64,000 nt of DNA. Origin: Actinomadura atramentaria DSM 43919. GTDB lineage: Bacteria > Actinomycetota > Actinomycetes > Streptosporangiales > Streptosporangiaceae. Each line of letters starts with the position of its first letter. The first letter of the stretch is position 1. Shown piece after piece: positions 18,468-27,493 of this stretch. Position numbers and translations under genes: made by a program. The notes under the pieces are model-generated. The model saw only the letters and a program-made list of their open reading frames with translations, had not been told where the DNA came from and did no database searches. Where the stretch lies: NCBI RefSeq assembly GCF_000381885.1, contig NZ_KB907208.1:620001-684000 (forward strand). Reading direction: 5' to 3'.

Positions 18468-18751
18468 ACGTCAAGCCATTCAAAACCGATCCGATGATTT
18501 CGGCCAGGTCGCCCCGGCTTGAATAGCAACACGAGTCGGACAATGTGAAGCGACCGCACTTTGAAAGTTCCGAAGGAGCACTTTGGTCGGTGGGCCCGCC
18601 CGCCGCCATTGCGTAAATCGGGCCACGCCAGTGGTCAAGAATTAATGCCGCCCGATATGTCCGTTACCCCAGGGGTACCTTAATAGCAACTCGACGTGCC
18701 GGAAACCGGACGACGAGTTTCTACCTCGGGTACTCAAACAAGGGGACAGCC
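18468..18751. other. Intergenic control region, no gene
   Basis: 284 bp without a plausible gene. It holds AATAGCAAC twice (18522-18530 and 18682-18690) and a perfect TACCCC-A-GGGGTA palindrome just before the second copy. Likely promoter/operator region for the DNA-metabolism operon. Confidence 0.6.
18665..18690 (+). promoter_or_regulatory. Palindrome plus AATAGCAACTC motif
   Basis: TACCCCAGGGGTA (18665-18677) is followed 4 nt later by AATAGCAACTCG. A perfect odd-centred palindrome next to a motif shared with other intergenic regions of this window suggests operator and promoter for the gene at 18752. Confidence 0.45.
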
Positions 18752-19198
18752 ATGTCTGAAACGGCGGCGCCAGCCTGCCCGGAAGACGTTATTGCTCATC
18801 GCCTCGCCGCCCAGTACTTCATGCTGAAGCGCGAGGCTGCGGCCCTGAAGAACCGCATGGATCTGGTGCGCGGCGACTTGGCCGGCATCATCTACAAGCA
18901 CGGCGAACGAGATGACCGGGGGTCGGTGTATCTGCCCCTGAAGGATGCCATCGAAAACGGCGACAAGTCCATCACCTCGCTGAAGATGGAACGTCGTGTC
19001 TCCTCGCGCGTGAACGAGCAGATCGCCGAAGACATCCTGAAGGAAAAGGGCCTGTGGGGCGAGGCCGCCCAGGTCATCACCGTCATCAACCCAGAAGCAA
19101 TCTTCGCGTTGTACGCCGAAGACAAGCTCACCGATGACGAGCTGGACAAGATCCTGGAGCAGTCCGAGTCCTTCGCATTGAAGGACGTGGCGGCATGA
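18752..19198 (+). CDS. Unknown protein, start of DNA-metabolism operon
   Basis: 148 aa, AAGGGG ribosome site. Mostly helical and charged: YFMLKREAAALKNRMDLVRG forms a probable coiled coil and the C-terminus is acidic (LTDDELDKILEQSESF). No family recognised. The stop overlaps the next start (ATGA). Confidence 0.7.
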   Translation: MSETAAPACPEDVIAHRLAAQYFMLKREAAALKNRMDLVRGDLAGIIYKHGERDDRGSVYLPLKDAIENGDKSITSLKMERRVSSRVNEQIAEDILKEKGLWGEAAQVITVINPEAIFALYAEDKLTDDELDKILEQSESFALKDVAA

Positions 19199-19653
19199 CC
19201 GAGTATTACCCGGGCTCTCGCACGCCGATCAACCGCAACGGCCGCCACCTTCGCCCGGCCACCTCCAACGCGGTCCCGGAAATCCCCGACCACATCCGCC
19301 CGCAGCCCTGGCGCTGCCAGGGCGAGGTGATCGACCTCTACACGGTCGGGCAGCTGGCCGACATCCTCGGGCGCAAAGCCGTCACCCTGCGCAAGTGGGA
19401 AGCCGAGGGTGTCATCCCGCCGACCCGGCTGCGCTCGCCGTCCCAGGACCCGCGCGCCCGCAAGCGGCTCTACACCCGCGAGCAGGTGCAGGGGATTCTG
19501 AAGATCGCCCACGAGGAAGGCATCCTCAACTCCTCGCGCCGCCCCTTGGGCCAGACCCGCTTCAAGACCCGCGTCGCCGAGCTGTTCACCGGCCTGGAAG
19601 AGGCCGCCCGCGCCCGCGCCGCCCGCACCGACACCCACCAGGAGGCGGCGTAA
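19195..19653 (+). CDS. MerR-type helix-turn-helix DNA-binding protein
   Basis: 152 aa. Residues about 40-100 form a MerR-like winged helix: DLYTVGQLADILGRKAVTLR then KWEAEGVIPPTRLRSP, with ARKRLYTREQVQ as the wing. The C-terminal helix is Arg/Ala rich, with no metal-binding cysteines. Probably a phage transcription regulator or excisionase-like protein; targets unknown. Confidence 0.75.
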   Translation: MTEYYPGSRTPINRNGRHLRPATSNAVPEIPDHIRPQPWRCQGEVIDLYTVGQLADILGRKAVTLRKWEAEGVIPPTRLRSPSQDPRARKRLYTREQVQGILKIAHEEGILNSSRRPLGQTRFKTRVAELFTGLEEAARARAARTDTHQEAA

Positions 19654-19943
19654 TGCTGCACAGCGAACCCCACCCCAACGCAGGCCAGACCGTGACCATC
19701 GCCGCCACCGGCGACTCCTACGTCATCGAGGACTGGTGGGACCGCGTCGGCGGACAGTCCTGGATGTCCAGCGGAGGCACCATCGCCTGCCTGGACTACG
19801 CGATCCACTCCTTCAACGCGGGCCTGCCCTTGGACGACGAGGTGGTCTACGGCAAGACCGACGGCCTGGGCTACCTGCACCACGTCTCCGAACTCGACTT
19901 GGCCACCAGCAACGACACCAGCCAGGGAGCCCAGGCCGCATGA
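19653..19943 (+). CDS. Unknown small acidic protein
   Basis: 96 aa, ATG sharing a base with the preceding stop. Contains WWDRVGGQSWMSS and is acidic overall. No motif recognised; translationally coupled on both sides. Confidence 0.65.
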   Translation: MLHSEPHPNAGQTVTIAATGDSYVIEDWWDRVGGQSWMSSGGTIACLDYAIHSFNAGLPLDDEVVYGKTDGLGYLHHVSELDLATSNDTSQGAQAA

Positions 19944-20200
19944 AGATCACCCGCAGCATCCGGCACCACATCGCCATGGGCAAGTACGAGTGGCTCGAAG
20001 TCGGCGCGGAGGTCGAGCTGACCAGCGACGACAACCACGAGCTGGCCCAGCGCCCCGAGGAGTTCTTCGACCAGCTCGGTGAGCTGCTGGAGAAGGCCAC
20101 CTCCGTCGAGCTGATCGACGCCGCCGCCACCACCGGCGAGAGCGGCTCCTACGTCCTGCGCCACCCACTGGTCACCCAGAACACCCACGACGAAGAGTAA
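19940..20200 (+). CDS. Unknown small protein
   Basis: 86 aa. Starts MKITRSIRHHIAMGKYEWLE, then an acidic helix (EEFFDQLGELLEKATSVELI). The basic beta start and acidic helix suit a partner of the ssDNA-binding protein encoded next, but this is only context. Confidence 0.6.
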   Translation: MKITRSIRHHIAMGKYEWLEVGAEVELTSDDNHELAQRPEEFFDQLGELLEKATSVELIDAAATTGESGSYVLRHPLVTQNTHDEE

Positions 20201-20212
20201 GGACACCCACCC

Positions 20213-21118
20213 GTGCCGCGCACCATCTCCCGTCGCCCTGCCGCGACGACCAACGCATCCACCGCTCGCGACCTGCCTGAGCCCACCGAGAACGACATCG
20301 AGGTCGACAACAAGCGCCGGGCACGCACCGCCGAGACCGCCGAGAAGATCGTCACCAGCCTGGACGAACGCCGTGCCCGCAAGGCGGCCGAGGCTGAGGA
20401 GATCACCCGCGAGGAGATCGACGAGATCCAGGACCAGATCGCCGAGTCCAAGCGCAACCACCCCTCCAACGCCGCCCGCAAGGCGTTCGACCGTGGCGCC
20501 AGCGAGGGCAAGGCCCCGGCCACCTCGGGCACAGGCTGGGGGTCCTACAAGACCCTGCGTGCCGAGTCGGGCGGCTTCGCCTCCAACCTGAAGATCGAGG
20601 AGGACACCGACACCGTCATCAAGATCTTGGATGACGAGCCGGTCGCCGCCTACTACCAGCACTGGCTGGACCGCACCGAGGGCCAGCGCGGCTTCGTCTG
20701 CCTGCGCGAGAACTGCCCGCTGTGCGACGAGCTGGGCAACGACCCCAGATTGCAGGTCTCTTTCAACGTCGTCCTGATGAACGCCGACGGCGACTCTTCG
20801 GCCGAGCCCGAGCTGAAGGTTTGGACGGTCGGGCCGATGGTGGCGGACCTGCTGGTCGAGTTCGCCGCCAAGGACCGCACCAGCCCGATCAACCGCGACG
20901 ACCTCTACTTCCTGGTCACCCGCACTGGCAGCGGCTTGAAGACCAAGTACCGGGTCGACGCGGTCAAGCTGCGCGATCTGGAGGAGGACCACGGCATCAC
21001 GCCGCTCACCGACGCCGAGCTGAAGCAGTTCAAGGTCGAGCGGTGGAAGCACGACGACCTGGTGGAGCGCAAGACCCGCGCCGAGCTGCGCGAGGTCGTC
21101 GAAGCGGTCGCCGCCTGA
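20213..21118 (+). CDS. Phage single-stranded DNA-binding protein (gp32-like)
   Basis: 301 aa from GTG. A long charged helix occupies residues 20-85. The core starts at WGSYKTLRAESGGFASNLKI and has a cysteine pair in LRENCPLCDELG, as in the zinc-binding OB core of gp32-like proteins. The C-terminus is charged. It lies just upstream of the polymerase gene and ends at a strong hairpin. Moderate confidence because the family is divergent. Confidence 0.65.
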   Translation: MPRTISRRPAATTNASTARDLPEPTENDIEVDNKRRARTAETAEKIVTSLDERRARKAAEAEEITREEIDEIQDQIAESKRNHPSNAARKAFDRGASEGKAPATSGTGWGSYKTLRAESGGFASNLKIEEDTDTVIKILDDEPVAAYYQHWLDRTEGQRGFVCLRENCPLCDELGNDPRLQVSFNVVLMNADGDSSAEPELKVWTVGPMVADLLVEFAAKDRTSPINRDDLYFLVTRTGSGLKTKYRVDAVKLRDLEEDHGITPLTDAELKQFKVERWKHDDLVERKTRAELREVVEAVAA

Positions 21119-21134
21119 CACCCACCCCGCGCCG

Positions 21135-21169
21135 GGGGCGTCGACTCCGGGAAGAGGAGTCGACGCCCC
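21135..21169 (+). terminator. Strong hairpin after the ssDNA-binding gene
   Basis: 14-bp perfect stem GGGGCGTCGACTCC (21135-21148) with GGAGTCGACGCCCC (21156-21169), 7-nt loop, followed by TT only. Likely terminator or mRNA-stabilising hairpin that makes ssDNA-binding protein levels differ from polymerase levels. Confidence 0.65.
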
Positions 21170-21199
21170 TTGGCCCCGCCCTACCAGAAAGGACACGCA

Positions 21200-23134
21200 A
21201 TGCGGTTCACACGCCGAGTGGTCACCACCCCTGACCACCTCGCCCACGTGGCCGCCGTGCTGTCCACCCGCAACGCGTTCGCCTTCGACATCGAGGCGGC
21301 GGGAGCCCACCGCGGCGTCCCGGCCCGCTGCAATGTGACCTGGTTGTCGATCGCCACCGGCGGCGGCAACGCCTGGACCATCCCGATGGGGCACCCGATC
21401 GGGGACACCGTCGTCGGCGAGCGCATCGTCCCCACCCCCGACAAGAACGGCAAGATGATCAACCGGCGTCATCCGGTCTGGGAGCAGCCCCCGGCCCAGC
21501 TGGATCGCCGCCAAGTCTTCGACACCCTCGCCCCGATCTTCATGTCCGACCGGATCAAGGTCGCCCACTCCATGCCCACCGACGCGGTCGCGGTCTCCCA
21601 GCACCTGCCCGGCGGACAGATCCCCCCGCCCCCCTACTTCGACACCATCGTGGCCGGGTGGCTGCTCAACGAGAACGTGCAGAAGGGTCTCAAGCCGACC
21701 GTCAAGCGCCTGTACGGCCACGCCTACGACACCGAAGACGTCGGCAAGTGCGTGGAGAAGCACCCCTTCTCCAAGGTCACGACCTACTCCTACCTGGACT
21801 CCCACTACACCTGGCTTCTGTACCGGCGCTACCGCCGCATGATCGCCGAGCGCGACCTGACCGGCGTGATGGACCTGGAGATGGGTGTGCTGGAGCAGCT
21901 GCTGCCGGCGTTCAAGGCGGGCACCATGCTGGACGCCGACGCGCTGAGCAAGCTCAAGGTCGAGCTGACCGACGAGACCGCGCGCCGCCTGGCCGCCTGC
22001 CACACCGTCGCCGGTCGCGAGTTCAACGTCGCCTCCACCCAACAAAAGCAACGCCTGCTGTTCGCACCCAAGTCCGAGGGCGGCCGGGGCCTGAAGGTTC
22101 TCCAGCTCACCGACACCGGGCAGCCCTCCACCAGCGCCGAAGCCCTGGAGCCTCACCGCGGCGACGCCGTGGTGGACGCGCTGCTGGACTACGCCGAGAC
22201 CAGCAAGCTGCTGTCGACATATGTGGACGGCTACCTGGGCGACCCGGAAAAGGACCGCGAGCCCATCGTGTTCGACGACCAGGTCCCTGGCCGCCTCACC
22301 GTGCACACCAACCTGTGCCAGTACGGGACCGTCACCGGAAGGTTCTCCTCCTTCCAGCCCAACCTCCAGAACATCCCCAGGCCGGACACCGTGTGGGGCA
22401 AGCCGATCCGGTCGCTGTTCGTCGCGCCGCCCGTCCACAAGCTGGTGGTCGCCGACTACGGCCAGGTCGAACTGGTGATCTTGGCCCACTACCTGGGCGA
22501 GGGCGCCCTGTACGAGGGCATCCTGCGCGGCATCGACCCCCACACCGCCACCGCCGCCACGGTCTTCGGCGTCACCCCCCTCCAGGTCACCAAAGCCCAG
22601 AGGCAGTGCGCCAAGGGATTGAACTTCGCCGTGGTCTACGGGGCCGGACCCGGGAAGGTCGCGCAGATGGCGGGCATCACCGTCGCCGAGGCCAAGAAGT
22701 TCATGCGCAAGCACGAGCAGCTGTTCCCCGAGATCTACCGGTTCAAAAAGCGCGTGATCGCCGAGGCCCGCCGCCGCAAGCCCCCGCACGTGCGCACGCT
22801 GCTGGGCCGCTACCGGCGCGTGCCCGAGCTGTGCGCCCGCGAGGACGGCATCAGGAAGAAGGCCGAACGGCAGATCTTCAACAGCTTGATCCAAGGCAGC
22901 GGCGCGGACCTGATGAAGCTGGCGATCACCCGGCTTCCCGATGCGCTTCCGGCCGGGGCGCGCATGGCGCTGACGATCCACGACGAGCTGGTGTGCGTGG
23001 CTCCCGAGGAGATCGCCGAGCAGTGCGCCAAGGGCTTGGAGCAGGCGATGGTCGGACCCGGCATCGCCGACCTTTTGAAGGTCCCGCTCACCACCGACGT
23101 CAAGATCGTCGACTGCTGGGCGGAGGCCAAGTGA
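21200..23134 (+). CDS. Family A DNA polymerase with 3'-5' exonuclease domain
   Basis: 644 aa; start at ATG 21200, where GAAAGGA is well placed. Exonuclease motifs: FDIEAAG (Exo I D-x-E), AHSMPTDAV (Exo II), YLDSHYTW (Exo III). Polymerase motif A is VADYGQVELVILAHYL, with Val where the family usually has Arg. Motif B is RQCAKGLNFAVVYGAG and motif C is IHDELV with the catalytic HDE. No 5' nuclease domain. Probably the replicative polymerase. The exo II Asn and motif A Arg are both replaced, so fidelity may be altered. Confidence 0.92.
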   Translation: MRFTRRVVTTPDHLAHVAAVLSTRNAFAFDIEAAGAHRGVPARCNVTWLSIATGGGNAWTIPMGHPIGDTVVGERIVPTPDKNGKMINRRHPVWEQPPAQLDRRQVFDTLAPIFMSDRIKVAHSMPTDAVAVSQHLPGGQIPPPPYFDTIVAGWLLNENVQKGLKPTVKRLYGHAYDTEDVGKCVEKHPFSKVTTYSYLDSHYTWLLYRRYRRMIAERDLTGVMDLEMGVLEQLLPAFKAGTMLDADALSKLKVELTDETARRLAACHTVAGREFNVASTQQKQRLLFAPKSEGGRGLKVLQLTDTGQPSTSAEALEPHRGDAVVDALLDYAETSKLLSTYVDGYLGDPEKDREPIVFDDQVPGRLTVHTNLCQYGTVTGRFSSFQPNLQNIPRPDTVWGKPIRSLFVAPPVHKLVVADYGQVELVILAHYLGEGALYEGILRGIDPHTATAATVFGVTPLQVTKAQRQCAKGLNFAVVYGAGPGKVAQMAGITVAEAKKFMRKHEQLFPEIYRFKKRVIAEARRRKPPHVRTLLGRYRRVPELCAREDGIRKKAERQIFNSLIQGSGADLMKLAITRLPDALPAGARMALTIHDELVCVAPEEIAEQCAKGLEQAMVGPGIADLLKVPLTTDVKIVDCWAEAK

Positions 23135-23628
23135 TGCAGACGCCCGCGCAGCAGCACGCCGACTGGAACCGCTTCTGGGCGCTGGTCGACAAGGACCCTG
23201 ACCACCCCGACGGCTGCTGGGAGTGGATGGGAAACGTCAACCGCGACGGCTACGGCGAATTCTCCTTGCAGTACCGCAACACCGGGTCGGGCTGGCGGTC
23301 CACGAACGTCCGGGCCCACCGCCAGGCGTACGAGTGGCTGGTCGGACCGATCCCGCCGGAGATGACGATCGAGCACGAGTGCGTCAACCGCACCTGTGTT
23401 CGCCCGGCGGTCGGTCACTGCATCGTGCTCAGCCGGGGGGAGAACGCGTTGCGCGGCACTGGCCCGGCCGCGCAGAACAAGCGCAAGACCCACTGCATTC
23501 GCGGTCACGAGCTTGCCGGCGACAACCTCACCACTCGCGCTGGGCGTCGCGAATGCCGCACCTGCACCAACGCCGCGCGCCGTGCCCGCCGCGCCGAGAC
23601 GAAGGGTGCCGATGATGCTGCCGCCTGA
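23134..23628 (+). CDS. HNH-type endonuclease
   Basis: 164 aa, ATG sharing a base with the polymerase stop. DGCWEWMGNVNRDGYGEF, MTIEHECVNRTCVRPAVGH and a C-terminal CIRGHEL ... CRTCTNAARR zinc site are typical of HNH proteins found as free-standing homing-type nucleases next to phage polymerases. In usual members the motif ends H-C-x-N-P-x-H; here it reads VNRTCVRPAVGH, so the order is slightly altered. Confidence 0.75.
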   Translation: MQTPAQQHADWNRFWALVDKDPDHPDGCWEWMGNVNRDGYGEFSLQYRNTGSGWRSTNVRAHRQAYEWLVGPIPPEMTIEHECVNRTCVRPAVGHCIVLSRGENALRGTGPAAQNKRKTHCIRGHELAGDNLTTRAGRRECRTCTNAARRARRAETKGADDAAA

Positions 23629-23971
23629 GATGACACTGCCGATCACCCGCCAGCTGGCCTGGGACACCCTGCCGTGCGACCAGGTCGAGCGAGTGCTGGC
23701 CAGCATCGGGCTGGTCCCGCCCGGCCCCGAGGTGTCCGAAGCCGAGCACTACGCCTCCCACCAGCGCCTGGCCGCCACCGCGCCGGTCGAGCCCGTCATC
23801 GCGCGTTACGCCCCGCAGTTGGCCCGCCTGATCGTCACCGCCTCCCTGGTCGAGGGAGTGGAGACCGAGCCCGAGGTCGCCGAAGCGCTGGTCGCCCAGT
23901 ATGCCGCGCTGATCGCCGCCACCACCAAAACGATCGTCGCGCACCTGATCGACGAAGGCCACTTGGGTTAG
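23612..23971 (+). CDS. Unknown helical protein
   Basis: 119 aa; start set at ATG 23612 (ATG 23615 is an alternative), overlapping the HNH gene by 17 bp. Helical and acidic, with LPCDQVERVLASIGL and ending AHLIDEGHLG. No family recognised. Confidence 0.6.
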   Translation: MMLPPEMTLPITRQLAWDTLPCDQVERVLASIGLVPPGPEVSEAEHYASHQRLAATAPVEPVIARYAPQLARLIVTASLVEGVETEPEVAEALVAQYAALIAATTKTIVAHLIDEGHLG

Positions 23972-23982
23972 AGGAGCAACAG

Positions 23983-24396
23983 ATGTCTGGATTCTGGGAC
24001 AACAAACTCGGCAACCCCCGCCCGGCGCCCCCGGCCGCGCCGGTGCAGCAGACTCCGGCCGGTCAGCAGCTTCCGTGGTGGGCCTACCCCTCTACCCCGC
24101 ACACCCCGCAGCCGCTCGCCTCGCAGGACGAGCAGAGCCATGCCCAGGTCGCCGCCAGCAAGGCCGCCTCCGCCCGGCAGAACCTGCGCTGCCCCGACTG
24201 CCACTCGGGCAACTACTTCACCGTCGCCGGCCTGGGCGGCGGCGCCCGCTGCTTCGACTGCGGCTACCCGGTGCGCCACTCCACCTCCGGTGCCTCCCTG
24301 CCCTCCCACCTGACCTCCGAGCAGCCCACCCGGGCGGCCCGGCAACTGCCGACCGAGGGCTTCCAGCCCACCAAGGTCGTCGACCGCATCGCATAA
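23983..24396 (+). CDS. Zinc-ribbon protein
   Basis: 137 aa, GAGGAG ribosome site. Pro/Gln-rich N-terminal half with PWWAYP, then a zinc ribbon (LRCPDCHSGNYFT ... GGARCFDCGYPV, about residues 69-100). A similar disordered-plus-ribbon layout occurs in many actinophage proteins. Immediately upstream of the ribonucleotide reductase gene. Confidence 0.7.
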   Translation: MSGFWDNKLGNPRPAPPAAPVQQTPAGQQLPWWAYPSTPHTPQPLASQDEQSHAQVAASKAASARQNLRCPDCHSGNYFTVAGLGGGARCFDCGYPVRHSTSGASLPSHLTSEQPTRAARQLPTEGFQPTKVVDRIA

Positions 24397-24408
24397 CCAG
24401 GGGGCACC

Positions 24409-26034
24409 ATGACCACCACTGTTGTCGCCGACGGCCAGATGAGCCGCTTCGCCGCCGACATCTACCGCGTCCGCTACGCCCAGGACGGCGAGACCTGGCC
24501 CGATACCGTCCGCCGCGTCGTCGACACCGTGATGCGCCCGTTGCTGCCCGACCTGGCCGACCAGGCGGCCGAGTTCATGGGAGCCCGCAAGTTCATCCCC
24601 GGCGGCCGGTACTTGTACGCCGCAGGTCGCAAGGTCAACCAGGTCAACAACTGTTTCCTGGTCCGCGCCGCCGACTCCCGGGAAGGGTGGGCGGACCTGA
24701 CCCGCAAGGCGGTGCTCACCCTGGGTACCGGCGGCGGGTTGGGCGTGGTCTACTCCGACATCCGCCCGGCGGGCGCGCGGGTGAAGGGGACCGGTGGGCT
24801 GGCGACCGGGCCCATCTCCCTCATGAAGATGATCAACGACACCGGGCGGTACATCCGCGGCGGCGGGTCGCGCAGGTCGGCACTGTGGGCTGGCTTGCAC
24901 TGGGATCACGACGACATCGAGGAATTCATCACCGCCAAGCAGTGGAACTCCCTGGAGAAGCAGGCCGCCTCCCAGGGCATGGGCGCCCCGCTCGACCAGA
25001 CCAACATCTCGGTGATCTTGGACAACGCGTTCTTCGCCGCCTACCACAACGCCGACGACGACTCCCACGAGAAGGCCCACCGCATCTACGAGACCGCCGT
25101 GGAGCAGATGCTGCTGACCGGCGAACCGGGCTTGAGCATCGACTGCGGCGAACACGAAGGCGAGAACCTGCGCAACCCCTGCTGCGAGGTCACCTCCCAC
25201 GACTCCGATGACGTTTGCAACCTCGGGTCGATCAACCTGCCGCGCATCAAGGACCTGGACGAACTGGAACGCGTCGTCGAGGTCGCCACCGCATTCCTTC
25301 TGTGCGGCACTATCTACTCGGCGCTCCCGTACCCCGAGGTCGAGGACGTGCGCGAGCGCAACCGCCGGATCGGCCTGGGGCTGATGGGCATCCACGAGTG
25401 GCTGATCCGCCGCGGCAAGCGGTACGCCCCAGACGTCGAGCTGGCCCGCTGGCTGGACGTGTATGCCGGAGTCTCGGATTCCGCCGCGATCAAGTACGCC
25501 GACCGGCTGAAGGTGTCGCGCCCGGTGGCCAAGCGCGCCATCGCCCCCACCGGGACGATCGCGATCCTGGGGGAGACCTCCTCGGGCATCGAGCCGCTGT
25601 ACAGCCTGGCCTACAAGCGCCGCTACTTCGCCGACGGCCAGCCCCGCTACCAGTACGTGGTGGACGAGGCCGCGCGCCGCCTGATCGCCGCGGGCATCAA
25701 CCCCGAGGACATCGAGACCGCCGTCGATCTGGCCGCCGTCCCCGAACGCCGGATCGGGATGCAGGCGTGGCTCCAGACCTGGATCGACATGGGGATCAGC
25801 AGCACCCTCAACTTGCCCGCGTTCGGCGGCCAGGCCATGGGGCCTGCTGAGTTCGGCGACATGCTCGCCAAATACCTGCCGCTGTTGCGCGGGCTGACGG
25901 TCTTCCCTGACGGTGCGCGAGGCCGACAGCCTCTGACCGCCGTCCCCTATAGCGAGGCCGTGGGCCGCGAGGGCGTGGAGTACTTCGAGGAGTCGGCCGA
26001 ACGCTCCTGCTCGACCGGTGTGTGCGGCATCTGA
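24409..26034 (+). CDS. nrdJ: Adenosylcobalamin-dependent (class II) ribonucleotide reductase
   Basis: 541 aa, monomeric RTPR type. Visible active-site elements: NNCFLV (first redox Cys), the radical loop NPCCEV, VCNLGSINLPR (second redox Cys), APTGTIAILGETSSGIEPLY and the swinging CSTGVC pair at the C-terminus. No N-terminal ATP-cone is seen. It converts ribonucleotides to deoxyribonucleotides using host vitamin B12, so it needs no oxygen and no second subunit. Fits a large phage raising nucleotide supply. Confidence 0.92.
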   Translation: MTTTVVADGQMSRFAADIYRVRYAQDGETWPDTVRRVVDTVMRPLLPDLADQAAEFMGARKFIPGGRYLYAAGRKVNQVNNCFLVRAADSREGWADLTRKAVLTLGTGGGLGVVYSDIRPAGARVKGTGGLATGPISLMKMINDTGRYIRGGGSRRSALWAGLHWDHDDIEEFITAKQWNSLEKQAASQGMGAPLDQTNISVILDNAFFAAYHNADDDSHEKAHRIYETAVEQMLLTGEPGLSIDCGEHEGENLRNPCCEVTSHDSDDVCNLGSINLPRIKDLDELERVVEVATAFLLCGTIYSALPYPEVEDVRERNRRIGLGLMGIHEWLIRRGKRYAPDVELARWLDVYAGVSDSAAIKYADRLKVSRPVAKRAIAPTGTIAILGETSSGIEPLYSLAYKRRYFADGQPRYQYVVDEAARRLIAAGINPEDIETAVDLAAVPERRIGMQAWLQTWIDMGISSTLNLPAFGGQAMGPAEFGDMLAKYLPLLRGLTVFPDGARGRQPLTAVPYSEAVGREGVEYFEESAERSCSTGVCGI

Positions 26035-26061
26035 CCAGCTCGACGATTCGGGGGGATCGAC

Positions 26062-27156
26062 ATGCCTGTCAACGAACAAGCTCTCGCCTTGGCCGCGAGC
26101 ATCAACAAGAAAGCCGGAGACAACGCGGTCGTGTTGGCCAGTGAGATCGTGCCGCCGCCGCGGTTCACTTCCGGAAGCCTGGCCCTGGACCTGACGCTCG
26201 GGGGAGGGTTCCCCGGCAACCAGTGGACCGAGGTCATCGGGCGAGAGTCCCACGGCAAGACCGCGATCGTGCAGAAGACGATCGCCGCCAATCAGCGCCG
26301 TGACCCTGACTTTGTCACCGTGTGGGTCGCGGCCGAGCACTTCGACTCGGAGCAGGCTCAGCGCCTGGGCATCGACCTGGACCGCGTCATCGTGGTCCCG
26401 ACCCAGGACATGGAGTACGCCTACGACACCATGCTCAAGTTCGCCGAGTCCCGTTCGGTGGACGCCATCGTGCTCGACTCCTACCCCGCGCTGATCGCTG
26501 GGGAAGAGGCCAACAAGAGCATGGAGGATTTGGTCGTCGCGCTGGGCGCCCGGCTGACGGGGAAGTTTTGCCGCAAGGCGGGCCGCGCCTCCAAGCGCGC
26601 GATGAACGGCGAAGAGAAGCCCCTGCTGGGCATCATCATCAACCAATACAGGGAGAAGATCGGCGGGTTTTCACCGCACGGCCCCGCATTGACCACGCCC
26701 GGCGGAAATGCGAAGAATTATTTCTACTGGACGCGCCTGGAAGTCCGGCGTGATGAATGGATCGACGAGGCCCGTCCCGGAAAGGGCACCATTCGGGTCG
26801 GTCAGACGATCAAGGCCAAAACCATCAAGAACAAGGGCGCCAGCCCGCACCAGATCGCGACCCTGACGTACTTCTTCCGCGACGCTCCCGTGCTGGGTTT
26901 CGCCGCCGGGGATTATGACACCGTCAAAGAGATCGTCGCGATGGGCATCCTGTTCGACGTCATCACCGGCGCGGGCGGATGGTTCTCGGCCGAGGGGCAC
27001 CGCTGGCACGGCAAGGAAGCCATGGCCACCGCGCTGCGCAGCGAACCCGAGCTTCAGCAGCTGCTGACCGACGCCATCCTGGCCCGCGCCGCCGCACAGT
27101 CCTTCCGGGCGGCCGGGCGCGAGGCTGCCGAAGTCGAGCACCTGGCGGCGGCCTGA
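26062..27156 (+). CDS. RecA-family recombinase
   Basis: 364 aa. Walker A VIGRESHGKTAIVQK, catalytic Glu in AAEHFDSEQA, Walker B VDAIVLDSYPAL and the DNA-binding loop region INQYREKIGG ... LTTPGGNAKNYF align with RecA in order and spacing. Shorter at the N-terminus than bacterial RecA. Likely acts in phage recombination-dependent replication and repair. Confidence 0.9.
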   Translation: MPVNEQALALAASINKKAGDNAVVLASEIVPPPRFTSGSLALDLTLGGGFPGNQWTEVIGRESHGKTAIVQKTIAANQRRDPDFVTVWVAAEHFDSEQAQRLGIDLDRVIVVPTQDMEYAYDTMLKFAESRSVDAIVLDSYPALIAGEEANKSMEDLVVALGARLTGKFCRKAGRASKRAMNGEEKPLLGIIINQYREKIGGFSPHGPALTTPGGNAKNYFYWTRLEVRRDEWIDEARPGKGTIRVGQTIKAKTIKNKGASPHQIATLTYFFRDAPVLGFAAGDYDTVKEIVAMGILFDVITGAGGWFSAEGHRWHGKEAMATALRSEPELQQLLTDAILARAAAQSFRAAGREAAEVEHLAAA

Positions 27157-27157
27157 C

Positions 27158-27493
27158 ATGTGGGTCTCGACCGAACACACGCTGGTGGTGCCGCGCTTCA
27201 ACCTGCCGTTCCGGGTGGTCGACGCGCGGCACCCCCGCGACTGCCCTCAGCGCGGGCACCGCGCCCCCGTCTGGACCGACGACGGCGACTACGCCTGCCA
27301 TGTCCAGAACGTGTTGGACATGCACGGCACCGACGACTTCTACCGCCGCGGCGAGCAGCCGCCGTTCGCCTGGTCGCAGCTGGTACGGCCCGGCAAGCAC
27401 CCGGTGGCCGCGTGGTGGGACGAGCACACCTACCGCTTCTCGCTGCGCCTGCTCGATGTGGGCGACGACATCGACGAGGACAGCTACACATGA
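27158..27493 (+). CDS. Unknown protein
   Basis: 111 aa, starting 1 nt after the recA-like stop. Cys/His residues are scattered (CPQRGHRA, CHVQNVLDMH) and the end is acidic. Overlaps the PP-loop gene (ATGA), so probably made with it. No family recognised. Confidence 0.65.
   Translation: MWVSTEHTLVVPRFNLPFRVVDARHPRDCPQRGHRAPVWTDDGDYACHVQNVLDMHGTDDFYRRGEQPPFAWSQLVRPGKHPVAAWWDEHTYRFSLRLLDVGDDIDEDSYT

Noticed and set aside
19871..22981. 1036-codon open frame on the minus strand opposite the ssDNA-binding and polymerase genes
   Set aside because: It is the antisense shadow of high-GC genes with clear motifs on the plus strand; its composition is His/Gly/Leu/Val-rich without any family signature.
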